From a bacterium (lineage in GTDB: Bacteria > Krumholzibacteriota > Krumholzibacteriia > LZORAL124-64-63), in the NCBI GenBank assembly GCA_030591105.1, contig JAUVBS010000003.1:1-22361 (forward strand): a stretch of 22,361 nucleotides of DNA, in the 5' to 3' direction. The notes below the pieces were generated by a model that saw only the letters and a list, made by a program, of their open reading frames with translations, did not search any database and was not told where the DNA came from. The position numbers and the translations under genes are program-made. Shown piece after piece: positions 1 to 8,130 of the stretch. The stretch's first letter is position 1. Each line of letters begins with the position of its first letter.

Positions 1-726
1 GGCAGCCGTCGCGGCCCGATCCTCACCACTGGCCCGCCCGGTACCCATCAGCGCCACCCCCATGTCTTGCATCACCGAGCGTACGTCGGCGAAATCGAGG
101 TTGACCTGGTTGGGGCGAGAAATGATCTCGTAAATCCCGCGCGTCGCCTCGTACAAAACGTTATCGGCGAAGCGAAACGCCTCCGGCAGCGAAGCGCTGG
201 GCGGCATGACATCGAGCAGACGCTGGTTGGGGATGATCAGTAGTGTGTCGACGGCTTCCTGGAGGGCGGCGATCCCCTCCTCGGCCTGCTGCATACGTAT
301 CCGGCTCTCGAACTCGAACGGTTTGGTAACGACGGCAACGGTCAAAGCGCCTAGATCGCGGGCAATACCGGCGATGATCGGCGCACCGCCGGTTCCGGTA
401 CCGCCGCCCATGCCTGCGGTCACGAAAACCATGTCGGCGCCTTGCAACGCCGCAACCAACGCCTCGCGGTCCTCCTCGGCCGCGCTGCGACCGACCTCAG
501 GGTTGCCGCCCGAGCCGAGGCCACGCGTCAATTGCGCGCCGATCTGTAACGGGTTGTGAGCGTGGGATTCCTGCAGAGCTTGCAGGTCGGTGTTGACCGC
601 GTGAAACTCGACTCCGGCCAGCCCGGCATCGACCATGCGGTTGACGGCATTCCCTCCAGCGCCGCCGATGCCGACAACCTTGATGTCGGCGAGTTTCTCC
701 GTAACCTCGACGAAGTCGAATTTCAT
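1..726 (-). CDS. ftsZ: FtsZ, tubulin-like division GTPase (3' end beyond window)
   Basis: FtsZ polymerises with GTP at mid-cell into the Z ring, which recruits the divisome. The 242 codons present are open to the left edge, so roughly the last third of the protein is missing. The start MKFDFVEVTEKLADIKVVG is followed by the GTP-binding loop GIGGAGGNAVNRM (about residues 19-31), the tubulin signature GGGTGTG (about 107-113), the KPFEFE segment and the T7-loop sequence NLDFADV, whose acidic residues hydrolyse GTP of the neighbouring subunit. The ATG at 726 is preceded by a strong Shine-Dalgarno sequence, GGAGGAGG, at 736-743. The gene is last in this dcw cluster and is set apart from ftsA by 170 bp containing a possible promoter of its own. 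Nothing in the part seen is unusual, and the identification is secure. Confidence 0.98.
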   Translation of the reverse strand, partial: MKFDFVEVTEKLADIKVVGIGGAGGNAVNRMVDAGLAGVEFHAVNTDLQALQESHAHNPLQIGAQLTRGLGSGGNPEVGRSAAEEDREALVAALQGADMVFVTAGMGGGTGTGGAPIIAGIARDLGALTVAVVTKPFEFESRIRMQQAEEGIAALQEAVDTLLIIPNQRLLDVMPPSASLPEAFRFADNVLYEATRGIYEIISRPNQVNLDFADVRSVMQDMGVALMGTGRASGEDRAATAA

Positions 727-775
727 GACTTCCCGCCTCCTCCGTGAGATGGGTCGCATTGTCCTTGTTTCTCAC

Positions 776-804
776 TATCTAGCACAATTCGCGGCCGAGT
801 CCAA
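776..804 (-). promoter_or_regulatory. Possible sigma70-type promoter for ftsZ
   Basis: On the minus strand TTGGAC (799-804) is separated by exactly 17 bp from TAGATA (776-781), which is directly preceded by TGC, an extended -10 element. Each hexamer matches consensus only partly (3 of 6). Transcription would start near 769, leaving a leader of about 40 nt to the ftsZ ATG. The long gap in an otherwise tightly packed operon supports an extra promoter here. This is inference from motif and position only. Confidence 0.4.
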
Positions 805-829
805 GGTGAATTTCAAACCGGAATTCACC
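805..829. promoter_or_regulatory. 8-bp inverted repeat next to the ftsZ promoter, possible operator
   Basis: GGTGAATT (805-812) and AATTCACC (822-829) form a perfect 8-bp inverted repeat around a 9-bp centre. It abuts the possible -35 hexamer on its upstream side, the position expected for a dimeric activator or repressor site. It could also form a small RNA hairpin if transcription comes through from ftsA, but no T-run follows, so it is not a terminator. The binding protein is unknown. Confidence 0.35.
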
Positions 830-896
830 CCGACGAGACGGCCAGTCGCCGAATCGGCGCCACAACGCTCTCGCGGGCAGCATACTTCGACCGCCG

Positions 897-2150
897 TTAC
901 CCTTCGGCGGCCATGCGGCGATCACCGTGGCGACGATGGGCGATCAGACGACGCAACCACCCCAGCACACCACGCGTAGGCGGTCCGGCGCGGCGCTCCG
1001 TCTGCGGCGCCGGCTCGGCTCCCGCCACCCAAAGGCTCAAGCCGACCGCAGTCGCCCACTGCCCGTCGGGTAAGCGGGCCGCCCCGTGCAGACCCGGTGG
1101 CAGGTAACGCCTTTGCGTAGGCACGCCAAAAACTTCCTCGGCCAGCGCATCCGATCCCCGGCAGCGCGAACCGCCTCCGGTCAGCACGAGCCCCCCGCCA
1201 AGGCTGGCCAACGGCCGGGCATCACCCAGGTCGCTCTTCACCAGGCTGAAAATCTCTTCAAGCCGCGGCTCGAGGATTGCCGCCAACAGCCCGCCGGTCA
1301 CACCCGGATTATCGTCACCGAAGAGGATCTCCGGCGAGATCTCCTCGACCAGGCTGCGCAGTGTCACTCCCTTGCGTCGCTTGATCTGCTCCGCCTGTTC
1401 CATCGGTATCCGCAGTCCGTGCGCGAGATCGGCCGTCAGATGCTGCCCGCCCCACGGCACCATACCGTTGCCCACGATGTGACCGTTGCGAAATAGAGCC
1501 CAGCCAGTCGCGGCTCCACCCACGTCGATCAGCAATACACCCTCGTTCTTTTCCGGCGGCTGCAACAGGGCGGTGGCGGAGGCCAAGACATCGACCGCCC
1601 CGCCAGCACCGCTGTAGCCGGCGGTGCCGATGGCGTTCTCGATGTTGCGTACCACGCTGCGCGAGCCGGTGATCAAATGGGCCTCGACTTCGAGTTGGCA
1701 GCCGATGCGCCCGCTGGGATCGACGATGCCACCGACGCGGTCGACGGTATACTCGATGGGATTGACCGCGAGGATCTGATGGTCGAACGGGATAGCCAGG
1801 CTACGTGCCTTGGCCAGTACGGCGGCGATATCGGCAGCTTTGATGGGACGGGGACCCGGTCCTACCTGGACCTGTCCGCGCGCAAAGACCGAGCGTAAGT
1901 GGGAGCCGGATATGTTGTAGGTGAAACCGGTGATGTCGACGTCGGCCGCCGTCTCCGCTACGCGTACGGCGCGGCCGATGCACTGACTGCCCGAGCGCAG
2001 ATCGATGAAGTCGCCATCCTGGAAACCTGCGGCCGGTTCCTGACCCCACGCCACCACCGCCAGCGATCCGTCACTCCGCTCCTCGGTCACGAGGGCACGG
2101 AAAGTGGTGGTACCGAAATCGATAGCGACCAGCAGCCGTCCCTGGCTCAT
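897..2150 (-). CDS. ftsA: FtsA, actin-like membrane anchor for FtsZ
   Basis: FtsA is an actin-fold ATP-binding protein that tethers FtsZ filaments to the inner membrane and helps recruit later divisome proteins. The product is 417 aa. It shows the phosphate-1 loop AIDFGTTT (9-16), the FtsA-specific 1C region, a phosphate-2 region LIDVGGAATGWALF (207-220), the adenosine loop LVLTGGGSRCRG (321-332) and a C-terminal amphipathic stretch RGVLGWLRRLIAHR (393-406) fitting the membrane-targeting helix. Phosphate-2 is unusual: the family's GGGTTD/GGGTMD is GGAATG here, so the conserved Asp is Gly216. The start ATG at 2150 overlaps the ftsQ stop by ATGA. A longer reading frame continues upstream inside ftsQ, but family alignment at MSQGRLLVAIDFG fixes this start. 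Identification is secure; ATPase competence is doubtful. Confidence 0.96.
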   Translation of the reverse strand: MSQGRLLVAIDFGTTTFRALVTEERSDGSLAVVAWGQEPAAGFQDGDFIDLRSGSQCIGRAVRVAETAADVDITGFTYNISGSHLRSVFARGQVQVGPGPRPIKAADIAAVLAKARSLAIPFDHQILAVNPIEYTVDRVGGIVDPSGRIGCQLEVEAHLITGSRSVVRNIENAIGTAGYSGAGGAVDVLASATALLQPPEKNEGVLLIDVGGAATGWALFRNGHIVGNGMVPWGGQHLTADLAHGLRIPMEQAEQIKRRKGVTLRSLVEEISPEILFGDDNPGVTGGLLAAILEPRLEEIFSLVKSDLGDARPLASLGGGLVLTGGGSRCRGSDALAEEVFGVPTQRRYLPPGLHGAARLPDGQWATAVGLSLWVAGAEPAPQTERRAGPPTRGVLGWLRRLIAHRRHGDRRMAAEG

Positions 2151-3007
2151 GTACGCTCCTTCGGCGGGCTCGCCGGCGCCGCGGCGGCGTTCGGCTCGTG
2201 GTATGATACCCGACCCCGAAAGCGCAGATCGACCTCGGCTCCGCCGGGGATCCTTCCTCGGGCTGTCAGGTATCTTTCCAGACGCGCGGTGAAATCTTCC
2301 TTGCCCACCAGCAAACGTGTGCGACCGGTTTGCATGACGATAGCGAACCCGCTCGGGCCGGCAACCAAAAAATCGACGGGACCAGCGACTTCCAGACCAA
2401 CGGCCTCGATGGCCGCCATCAACTCGATGGTCGCGGTGGCCCACGGTTTCGGCAACACCTGCCCCAGACCGTCGCGAGCATCCTGCGGCTCGACGCCGAT
2501 CAACACCGGTAATCCCGGTCGATCCAGATGGTTCGGGAACGGCAAGACACGGCCGTCTTCTCGCAGGACCAGATCCTGCCGCTGCGGATCGCTGGCCGTG
2601 GTCACCACCGCGGCGACCGGCCGCCATTCAACCAACTCCACCGTCACGCGACTCGGCAGGCGACGCCGCACACGTAAATCGCGGATCCACGGCAAGGTGA
2701 TCAATTCCGAGGCAATCTCTTTACCGGATAGAGTGAAGATGTTGCGCCCCAACCAAGCGCCGAAAATCCGCTCGAGGTCGGCTTCGCAGGTATAGCGGTA
2801 ACCACCCGAGACGACCTGGTCCACCGCAAAGGTCGGTGACCGGAGCAGCCAATGCCCGAACCAGCCGGCCGCTGTCAGCAGTAGTAATCCGGCGGCGAAA
2901 CGGCCCCACATACGCAGTGGGGAACGGCGCCGTGGACGGCGGCTAGCGAGGCGGGTACCCACCGGTCCGGTCCGCAATTCGCCGATGGTCAACGCGCGCC
3001 GGTTCAT
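2147..3007 (-). CDS. ftsQ: FtsQ/DivIB-type bitopic division protein
   Basis: FtsQ is a single-pass inner membrane protein that links early and late divisome components through its periplasmic part. The 286-aa product has a basic cytoplasmic N-terminus, one membrane segment at about 35-55 (WGRFAAGLLLLTAAGWFGHW), a POTRA domain at about 58-127 including GRNIFTLSGKEIASEL and PWIRDLRVRRRLPSRVTVEL, and an FtsQ beta domain reaching about residue 270. A low-complexity Ala/Pro tail ends the protein. It lies between murC and ftsA, the classical location, and overlaps both by ATGA (stop and start share 4 bp). Sequence conservation in this family is low, so the call rests on domain order, the POTRA motif and position. 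No Shine-Dalgarno sequence decides the start; translational coupling to murC is likely. Confidence 0.93.
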   Translation of the reverse strand: MNRRALTIGELRTGPVGTRLASRRPRRRSPLRMWGRFAAGLLLLTAAGWFGHWLLRSPTFAVDQVVSGGYRYTCEADLERIFGAWLGRNIFTLSGKEIASELITLPWIRDLRVRRRLPSRVTVELVEWRPVAAVVTTASDPQRQDLVLREDGRVLPFPNHLDRPGLPVLIGVEPQDARDGLGQVLPKPWATATIELMAAIEAVGLEVAGPVDFLVAGPSGFAIVMQTGRTRLLVGKEDFTARLERYLTARGRIPGGAEVDLRFRGRVSYHEPNAAAAPASPPKERT

Positions 3008-4386
3008 ACGTCACTCCTGTTGTCGAGGATCCTGCACAACGGTCCGACGAAACGCCCGACGTCTCCCGCACCGAGGGTCAGTAGTAGATCACCCGATCGC
3101 ACGTGATCGGCGAGCCACACTTCGATCTGGTCGGTCGCAACCAGCGTGACCTGCTCGACTCCCTTGTCGTGCAAGATTCGGGCGATCAGTTCGCTGTCGA
3201 TCCCCTCCTGAGGCTCCTCTCCTGCCGGGTAGATCGGCAACAGGCCGACCGCGTCGGCGGCGGCGAGTGCGTCGGCAAACTCCCGCGCGAAGCGGGCCGT
3301 CCGGCTGAACCGGTGGGGCTGAAAGAGCACCGCCACCCGGCGATCGAACTCGCGCGCGACCTGCAACGTCGCAACGACTTCGGTGGGATGGTGACCGTAA
3401 TCGTCCAGCACCAGCACCCCGCCGTGCTCACCGTGCTCTTCGCAACGACGCGCGACTCCGGCAAATCGCTCCAGACCAGCCGCGATGCGCTCGAACCCGA
3501 CGCCGAGCTCGCGGCCCACCGCCACCGCGGCGAGACCGTTCAGCAGATTGTGACGGCCACGGATCGGTAGTTCGAGGTGGCCCAGTTCTTCGGTGCCGAC
3601 GGTAACGACGGCGGTCTGCCCGTGCGCAGTCGGCCGTACGGTGGCGGGATCGATACGGACCGCGGCGTCGGCGTCGAACCCGTAGGTCACCACCTTACGG
3701 TCCAGACGCGGCGCCAGCGCACGCACCTCCGGGTCGTCACTACACAGCACACAGGCCCCATAGAACGGTACCCGGTCCAGAAAAGCCGCGAACGCCTCGC
3801 GCAAGGCTTCGATGTCGGCGTAGAAATCGACGTGTTCCAAATCGATGTTGGTCACCACCGCGATCGTTGGCGTCAAACGCAGAAAAGAGCCGTCGCTTTC
3901 GTCAGCCTCGGCCACCAGATATTCGCCCGCGCCGTGGACTGCGTTACCACCGGCCGCGAGCACCTGTCCGCCGACGATGACGGTCGGATCGAGCCCGCCG
4001 GCCGCCAGACCTGCTGCCACCAGACTGGTCGTCGTGGTCTTGCCGTGCGACCCGGCGACGCAGATGCCATATTTCAACCGCATCAATTCCGCAAGCATAT
4101 CGGCCCGCCGGATCACCGGGATACGTTGTGCGCGCGCCGCGACGATCTCTGGATTCGCCGCGGTGACGGCGGAAGAGTAGACCACCACGTCGGCGCCGTC
4201 GATCTGCTCGGCTGCGTGGCCGATATCGATACGCGCACCGAGACTCGCCAGCCGGTCGGTGATGACCGACCGTTGCAGGTCGCTGCCGCTGACCTCGAAA
4301 CCGAGATTGATCAGAATCTCGGCGATACCGCTCATACCGATGCCGCCGATGGCGACCAGGTGTATGTGGTGCGTGTTACGGAACAA
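3004..4386 (-). CDS. murC: UDP-N-acetylmuramate-L-alanine ligase
   Basis: This cytoplasmic Mur ligase adds the first amino acid, L-alanine, to UDP-MurNAc using ATP. The product is 460 aa, normal for the family. The N-terminal Rossmann domain begins HIHLVAIGGIGMSGIAEIL. The ATP-binding loop AGSHGKTTTT is at 111-120, and ADESDGSFL, TNIDLEH and the C-terminal DDYGHHPTEV motif are all present. The start codon is TTG at 4386. No ATG or GTG precedes the conserved fold, and a strong Shine-Dalgarno sequence sits just upstream, so TTG is very probably real. The gene overlaps the end of murG by 11 bp and ftsQ by 4 bp. murB and ddl, frequent neighbours at this point in dcw clusters, are not present. Confidence 0.98.
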   Translation of the reverse strand: MFRNTHHIHLVAIGGIGMSGIAEILINLGFEVSGSDLQRSVITDRLASLGARIDIGHAAEQIDGADVVVYSSAVTAANPEIVAARAQRIPVIRRADMLAELMRLKYGICVAGSHGKTTTTSLVAAGLAAGGLDPTVIVGGQVLAAGGNAVHGAGEYLVAEADESDGSFLRLTPTIAVVTNIDLEHVDFYADIEALREAFAAFLDRVPFYGACVLCSDDPEVRALAPRLDRKVVTYGFDADAAVRIDPATVRPTAHGQTAVVTVGTEELGHLELPIRGRHNLLNGLAAVAVGRELGVGFERIAAGLERFAGVARRCEEHGEHGGVLVLDDYGHHPTEVVATLQVAREFDRRVAVLFQPHRFSRTARFAREFADALAAADAVGLLPIYPAGEEPQEGIDSELIARILHDKGVEQVTLVATDQIEVWLADHVRSGDLLLTLGAGDVGRFVGPLCRILDNRSDV

Positions 4387-5584
4387 GTCGGTCCTCCCGC
4401 CAGCCCGCCAAGGCCAGTAAATCGGCTGCTATTTCCTGCGCAGCGTCCGGCCGCGCCAGTTTTCGGGCAGCGGCCGCCATGGTCGCAACCCGTGCACGGT
4501 CGGCCGTCAACTCACCGATCGTTGCGGTCAGCCGGGCCGGTGTGCAGTCGCGGTCTTCGAGCACCACCGCCGCTCCCGCTTCCGCTAGCGCCCGAGCGTT
4601 GTGCAGCTGGTGATCGTCAGTCGCGTGTGGGAACGGCACCAGGATCGCCGGCCGACCGGCCGCCGCCAGTTCCGCCAGCGTCATGGCGCCGGCGCGACAG
4701 ACCGCCAGGTCGGCCCAACGGAGCGCCGTCGGCATGTCCAGGATGTAGGATACGACGCGAGCGCGTTGCCCCCAAGAGGCAAACGCTGCGGTCACCGCCG
4801 CACAGTCAGCCGTACCGGTCTGGATCCAGAGCGTGAGCCGCCGGTCGGCCGCCAGTTCGTTCACGGCACCCTGGAGCGCGTCGTTGAGCGATCGCGCACC
4901 GCGACTGCCCCCGAAGATCAGAACCCGCACCTCGTCCACGGCATCGCTCTGCGGAGGATCAGCTTCGCCATCAGCGGCGCCGACGCCGGCCGCACCATCG
5001 TCGTTTCGAGTCCGCTCTCGGTCCGTCTGCACCAGGAACGCACGGCGTACCGGGTTGCCGGTCTCGAGGCAAAGTTCCGTCCGAAAAAACCGCTTCGCAG
5101 CCGGTACACCCAGATAGATACGTTGCGCCCAGCGCGCCAACAGGCGGTTGGCCGAGCCCGGATACGCGTTCTGCTCCTGCAAGGCACACTTGATACGCAG
5201 CATACGGGCAGCGATGACCACCGGTGCCGAAACGTAACCGCCAGTACCGAGTACCGCGTCCGGCCGCCAACCGATCAGCAGGGCGAGGCTGCGCCACAGC
5301 CCCAGCTGGAAGTTGACCACAAATTGTATACGGGCCCAGTGGTTCAGCCCGCGGAAACCGGAAGCCGGCACTTTGTACAGTCGATAACCGGCCCGCGGCA
5401 CCAGCTGTGACTCGAGCCCACGCTTCGTCCCGGCGAAACGAATGTCGGGTGCTTCGGTCGCCAAGCCGAGTGCCTCGGCGACTGCCAGGCCGGGGTAGAC
5501 GTGGCCACCGGTGCCACCGCCGGCCACGAGCAGCCGCAACCGACGGCCGGCACCGCATCGAGATGTTGCCGCAATACCGATCAC
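4376..5584 (-). CDS. murG: MurG, lipid II-forming GlcNAc transferase
   Basis: MurG transfers GlcNAc from UDP-GlcNAc to lipid I on the inner face of the membrane, making lipid II. The product is 402 aa. It shows the first glycine loop AGGGTGGHVYPGLAVAEAL (21-39), the GTGGYVSAP motif (113-121), QEQNAYPG (136-143), the C-domain loop FGGSRGARSLN (224-234) and HATDDHQLHNA near the donor site. An insertion of about 30 polar, largely acidic residues (about 186-218) sits between the two Rossmann domains, making the protein longer than the usual 355-365 aa. The start is GTG at 5584, sharing GTGA with the ftsW stop. The ten residues before RRLRLLVAGGGTGG are non-conserved. Identification is secure. Confidence 0.98.
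   Translation of the reverse strand: MIGIAATSRCGAGRRLRLLVAGGGTGGHVYPGLAVAEALGLATEAPDIRFAGTKRGLESQLVPRAGYRLYKVPASGFRGLNHWARIQFVVNFQLGLWRSLALLIGWRPDAVLGTGGYVSAPVVIAARMLRIKCALQEQNAYPGSANRLLARWAQRIYLGVPAAKRFFRTELCLETGNPVRRAFLVQTDRERTRNDDGAAGVGAADGEADPPQSDAVDEVRVLIFGGSRGARSLNDALQGAVNELAADRRLTLWIQTGTADCAAVTAAFASWGQRARVVSYILDMPTALRWADLAVCRAGAMTLAELAAAGRPAILVPFPHATDDHQLHNARALAEAGAAVVLEDRDCTPARLTATIGELTADRARVATMAAAARKLARPDAAQEIAADLLALAGWREDRLVP
4393..4398 (-). promoter_or_regulatory. Ribosome binding site deciding the TTG start of murC
   Basis: GGGAGG on the minus strand lies 6 nt upstream of the TTG at 4386, inside the 3' end of murG. It is the evidence for a TTG start, since the next in-frame ATG (in GIGMSG) would cut into the nucleotide-binding fold. 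Confidence 0.7.
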
Positions 5585-6738
5585 GTTCGCCTCCAGCGGC
5601 GCAGCCAGCGCTCGTGAGCCCTGCCCCGCCGATCGACACTGAGCAAAATTCCGACCGCAGCCAGATTGGTCACCAGGGCGCTACCGCCGTAACTGACGAA
5701 CGGTAACGGCACCCCCATGACCGGAAAAATCCCGACGACCATGGCCATGTTCAAGGCGGCGTAAGCAAAGATCAGAGCGGTGAGTCCGATGGCCAGCAAG
5801 CGTCCGAACGGATCGGCGGCACGCTTCGCGATATCGATCCCGCGCCACGCCAATACCAAGAACAACCCGACGACGGCGAGCGTGCCGACGCAACCAAGTT
5901 CCTCGCCCAACACCGAGAACACGAAGTCGGTGTGCGACTCCGGCAGAAACGCAAACTTGTTGTGACCGTTACCCAACCCCAGACCGTGCCAACCCCCGGC
6001 GCCCAGACCGATCAACGATTGGTCCACCTGGTAGGCGTAATCGCTTTCCAGTACGCCGTGCACCCAGGAGCTGATGCGGTAGTTCAACTTGCTGATCACG
6101 GCGACACCCAGCGCAGCGCTGGCAGCCAGAAAGCACATCGGGATGGCCAGCCAGCGTAGCCGTACGCCCGCCGCAAACAGAATCACGACCGACACACCAC
6201 CGATTACGAGAGCGTTGCTGTAGTTCGGTTGCAACACCAGTATGACGATCAGCAGCCAGGGACCGACCAGCAGCGCAGGTAGCATCGTTCGCAGATCGTC
6301 GCCGACGACCGACTGCAGCTTCGCCAGACGCTCGGCCAGGAAGATCACTACGGCTATTTTCGCCAGCTCGAGCGGCTGGATGGGGAACAGGCCGAAGAAA
6401 CCAAACCAGCGCCGGAACTGGCCATGGCCCAGCAGAATCGGTAGCGCGACAAATAGCAGTCCGGCAGCGAGCAAACCCCAGGCGACCGGGCGACGCCCCA
6501 ACAGGCGGTAGTCCAGATGGGCCAGGGCGACCAACGCCACGATACCGAGGCCGAGACGCAGCAACTGCTTGACCAAGTAGTGGGACTGACCGAAGGCACC
6601 CGAAACCGCTTCGGGTCGGAAGCTGCCGGCGCCGAAGACGGCGAGCGTCCCCATCAGGCAGAGCATGAAAACAGCCGCCAGCAGTACGATGTCGCTCTCG
6701 TCGAGGGCCGCCAGCAAACGGCGTAGCGTTCTGGTCAC
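5581..6738 (-). CDS. ftsW: FtsW, SEDS-family septal peptidoglycan polymerase
   Basis: FtsW is a polytopic SEDS glycosyltransferase that polymerises lipid II at the septum together with its class B PBP partner, here probably the FtsI in this cluster. The 385-aa product has about ten hydrophobic segments. It carries PESHTDFVFSVLGEELG (266-282), with the presumed catalytic Asp271, and the C-terminal GVPLPFVSYGGSAL motif (342-355). The usual QPSELAK reads QPLELAK (121-127). The conserved PDLGT-like segment reads QPNYSNA (170-176), with Asn where Asp is common. The start is GTG at 6738, sharing GTGA with the murD stop. The frame extends upstream to 6834, but that part overlaps murD and is not FtsW-like. 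The dcw position supports FtsW rather than RodA. Confidence 0.95.
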   Translation of the reverse strand: MTRTLRRLLAALDESDIVLLAAVFMLCLMGTLAVFGAGSFRPEAVSGAFGQSHYLVKQLLRLGLGIVALVALAHLDYRLLGRRPVAWGLLAAGLLFVALPILLGHGQFRRWFGFFGLFPIQPLELAKIAVVIFLAERLAKLQSVVGDDLRTMLPALLVGPWLLIVILVLQPNYSNALVIGGVSVVILFAAGVRLRWLAIPMCFLAASAALGVAVISKLNYRISSWVHGVLESDYAYQVDQSLIGLGAGGWHGLGLGNGHNKFAFLPESHTDFVFSVLGEELGCVGTLAVVGLFLVLAWRGIDIAKRAADPFGRLLAIGLTALIFAYAALNMAMVVGIFPVMGVPLPFVSYGGSALVTNLAAVGILLSVDRRGRAHERWLRRWRRT

Positions 6739-8117
6739 GACGTCCCCTCCCTGGTGGCGCCGAGGGCCTGAGCGGCTGAGGCAAAGACCTCGCCCCGGTG
6801 GCGATAGTCCCGGAACATGTCGAAGCTCGCACACGCCGGGCTGAGCAGAACGGTCCGGTCGGGTTGGGCCAGTTCGTACGCCCGGGTCACCGCCGCCGAC
6901 AGAGTATCGGCCGCGTGGATCGGAACGGTACCGGCCAACGCGGCGGCGATCGTCGGTCCCTCCTGGCCGATGACCACCACGGCGTGCACCGCGTCCATCA
7001 CCTCGCGCAGCGGCGCGTACTGTTCCCCTTTGCCGCTGCCGCCGGCGATCAATACGACCTCACCCCGATAGCCGCGCAGACCGGCACATACGGCATCGAC
7101 GTTCGTCGCCTTCGAGTCATCGATGAACCGCACGTCACCGATCTGGCCAACCGGCTGGTGCCGATGCGGCAATCCCCCGAAACTGCGTAACCCCGCGGCC
7201 AGCGCTGATAGATCGTCCGTCAGCGGTAGCGTCGCGGCCACTGCAGCGGCGGCATTCAATAAATTCGGCGGCGACTGCAATGCCAGCTGCGCGACCGGCA
7301 GCACGGCGCGGCGTTTGGCTTGGCCACCGACCCACAGAACCCCTTCGTGAAGGTAGACGTCGGCCCCCGCTTCCGCGGCGCCGAACAGTGTCCTGGTGCC
7401 GGCAGTTTCCCAACTGCGCGCCTCGGGACAGTCGGTCCAGGTCACGAAGACACCGCCACGAGGCACCGCCGAGGCGAGCTTCTGCTTGGCTGCGTAGTAT
7501 CCGGCGAGGTCGGGATAGCGGTCGAGATGGTCGGGTGCCAGATTCAGAACCACCCCGACCGCCGGCCGGAACTCGTCGATACTCTCGAGTTGGAAGCTCG
7601 ACAGTTCGAGCACCGCCACCGCCTCATCCGGTAGCACATCCGCCCGGTCGCAAAACGGTCGCCCCACGTTGCCGAGCGCCTCGGCGGCCAACCCCGCGCT
7701 GCGCAACAGATGCGCCACCAACTCGGTGGTCGTCGACTTGCCGTTGGTGCCGGTTACCGCCACGACCGAGGCCCCACACGCGCGTGCTCCCCACTCGATC
7801 TCACCGTCGACCGGCACGCGGCGAGCCAGAGCAGCGACCTGAGGATGACTGCGTGGCACGCCAGGGCTGAGGGCGACACCATCGAGTTCGGCCAGCGGCA
7901 CCGCAGCCCAATCGCCGCCCGTGATCACGCTGTCGAAGGCGGTCGCGGCTCGCTCGGCCAGACCGTGGGCCTGCCAGCGAGCATCGACTTGCTGCGCGGA
8001 GGCGTCGTCGATCCCGAACACGCGAGCACCGTGACGTCGCAGCAGGCTGCCCGCAGCGCAACCGCTGCGGGCCAACCCGACGACCAGGAGCGTCTTACCG
8101 CGTACGTCGAGACTCAT
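6735..8117 (-). CDS. murD: UDP-N-acetylmuramoyl-L-alanine-D-glutamate ligase
   Basis: MurD adds D-glutamate to UDP-MurNAc-L-Ala in the cytoplasm with ATP hydrolysis. The 460-aa product begins MSLDVRGKTLLVVGLARSG, the N-terminal Rossmann fold that binds the UDP moiety. The P-loop VAVTGTNGKSTTTELVAHLL is at about 119-138. ALGNVGRPF, ELSSFQLE, NLAPDHLDRY, DDSKATN and the C-terminal LLSPACASFDMF motif are all present, so the active site is complete. The ATG at 8117 follows AAGGAG, which itself overlaps the mraY stop 13 bp upstream. The gene ends in a GTGA overlap with ftsW. Length and motifs are typical and no oddities were seen. Confidence 0.98.
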   Translation of the reverse strand: MSLDVRGKTLLVVGLARSGCAAGSLLRRHGARVFGIDDASAQQVDARWQAHGLAERAATAFDSVITGGDWAAVPLAELDGVALSPGVPRSHPQVAALARRVPVDGEIEWGARACGASVVAVTGTNGKSTTTELVAHLLRSAGLAAEALGNVGRPFCDRADVLPDEAVAVLELSSFQLESIDEFRPAVGVVLNLAPDHLDRYPDLAGYYAAKQKLASAVPRGGVFVTWTDCPEARSWETAGTRTLFGAAEAGADVYLHEGVLWVGGQAKRRAVLPVAQLALQSPPNLLNAAAAVAATLPLTDDLSALAAGLRSFGGLPHRHQPVGQIGDVRFIDDSKATNVDAVCAGLRGYRGEVVLIAGGSGKGEQYAPLREVMDAVHAVVVIGQEGPTIAAALAGTVPIHAADTLSAAVTRAYELAQPDRTVLLSPACASFDMFRDYRHRGEVFASAAQALGATREGTS

Positions 8118-8130
8118 CGCCGCGACTCCT

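Noticed and set aside
1899..2795. 298-codon plus-strand frame
   Set aside because: Antisense to ftsA and ftsQ, composition biased to Arg/Pro/Ser/Thr, no recognisable domain.
3577..4836. 419-codon open frame on the plus strand
   Set aside because: It lies antisense to murC and murG, which have complete motifs; no family resemblance. Long antisense frames are expected at this GC content.
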